Shown here piece after piece: positions 6,931 to 7,286 of a stretch of DNA of 7,286 nucleotides (positions are counted from its first letter, which is position 1; each line of letters opens with the position of its first letter). Location: positions 1 through 7,286 of the forward strand of contig JALGTI010000258.1 in assembly GCA_029821455.1 (NCBI GenBank). The letters run 5' to 3'. Under the pieces are notes generated by a model. It was given only the letters and a program-made list of their open reading frames with translations. It did not search any database and was not told where the DNA came from. The stretch comes from Candidatus Zipacnadia bacterium. Its GTDB lineage: Bacteria > Armatimonadota > Zipacnadia > Zipacnadales > Zipacnadaceae. The translations under genes and the position numbers were made by a program.

Positions 6931-7286
6931 TCAGAGGGCCAGGTGGATGTAGATATTCACCGCCCAGGCTACGGCGATGATGGCGATGATGACCTTGGCG
7001 GCCCGCGACCCCTTGAGCCAGCGCGGCAGCGCACCCCGTCGCGTGATGATGCCATAGGTCCCGGTGAGCAGGCCCAGCCAGGTCAGCAGGTAAGCCGGCG
7101 GCCCTAGGACATTGCACCTGAGTGCCTCAAGCACCCGGCCGCGGCTCATCAGCGTGAAGCTGGTGGTCAGGCCGCAGAAGGGGCAGGGGAGGTGGGTGAT
7201 GGCGCGAAACAGACACAGGCCGTAGGGCGGTGCGTTCTGGAGGCCGGTACCATCGGCATTGGGCTGCAGCAGCCAACTGCCGGCCA
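6931..7286 (-). CDS. DUF2752 family membrane protein, 5' end outside the window
   Basis: The frame is open from the right window edge to TGA at 6931-6933, giving 117 visible residues. The key motif is LPCPFCGLTTSF (32-43), with paired cysteines at 34 and 37, followed by GRVLEALRCN (49-58). This matches the short DUF2752 family (CPxCGxT motif, then a Gly/Ala/Asn-containing segment, then membrane helices). Two hydrophobic segments follow: about 60-80 and about 97-117. In-frame ATG codons inside the window (for example at 7149) lie after the CPFCG motif, so they would cut off the family signature; the true start is upstream of 7286. The molecular function of DUF2752 is not established; the cysteine pair could bind metal or be redox-active. 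The gene is on the same strand as the hydrolases but separated from them by a palindrome, and is probably functionally unrelated. Confidence 0.8.
   Translation of the reverse strand, partial: AGSWLLQPNADGTGLQNAPPYGLCLFRAITHLPCPFCGLTTSFTLMSRGRVLEALRCNVLGPPAYLLTWLGLLTGTYGIITRRGALPRWLKGSRAAKVIIAIIAVAWAVNIYIHLAL

Noticed and set aside
6878..7117. Minus-strand open frame (79 codons) overlapping the DUF2752 gene
   Set aside because: Out of phase with the clear DUF2752 frame; His- and Arg-rich shadow.

Overview
The window reads almost entirely on the minus strand. It carries part of a carbohydrate-degradation locus from a GC-rich bacterium. From 5' to 3' on the minus strand it holds: (1) the 3' end of a small DUF2752-type membrane protein gene (7286-6931, 5' end outside the window); (2) a 69-base gap with a perfect 20-bp palindrome and a strong Shine-Dalgarno; (3) a large exported multidomain protein of glycoside-hydrolase type, spread over three overlapping reading frames (6861-2861); (4) five bases later, a GH106-like (alpha-L-rhamnosidase-type) glycoside hydrolase that stays open for 951 codons and runs off the left edge (2855-1). 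The plus strand has many long open frames, but they are antisense shadows of these genes.

The main observation is the broken large gene. The N-terminal piece (689 codons), middle piece (179 codons) and C-terminal piece (500 codons) join into one continuous protein if a single base is removed at each of two short G/C runs, at 4836-4841 and 4392-4394. Both shifts go in the same direction. After the two corrections the span is 3,999 bases, exactly 1,333 codons including the stop. The rebuilt 1,332-residue protein has a signal peptide, N-terminal beta-rich regions, a probable TIM-barrel catalytic domain, a helical linker, a NEW3-like beta domain and a C-terminal F5/8C (discoidin-like) carbohydrate-binding domain. 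Either this is a young pseudogene or the sequence has two indel errors. The neighbouring 2.85-kb GH106-like gene is open throughout, so errors are not uniformly dense. I cannot assign the catalytic domain to a named CAZy family from sequence alone, which makes it the best candidate here for something undescribed.

The two hydrolase genes probably form one transcription unit: they are 5 bases apart and the second gene's ribosome-binding site overlaps the end of the first. The first product has an export signal and the second has none visible, which suggests extracytoplasmic attack on a glycan followed by intracellular trimming of the released oligosaccharide. That division of labour is inference. 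The DUF2752 gene upstream is probably a separate unit.

The lineage cannot be fixed. Large exported glycosidases with F5/8C and NEW3 domains, GH106-like enzymes and DUF2752 proteins together fit Planctomycetota, Verrucomicrobiota, Armatimonadota or a related environmental group better than a Proteobacterium, but this is a weak guess. No tRNA, rRNA, CRISPR array, insertion sequence or phage gene was seen.
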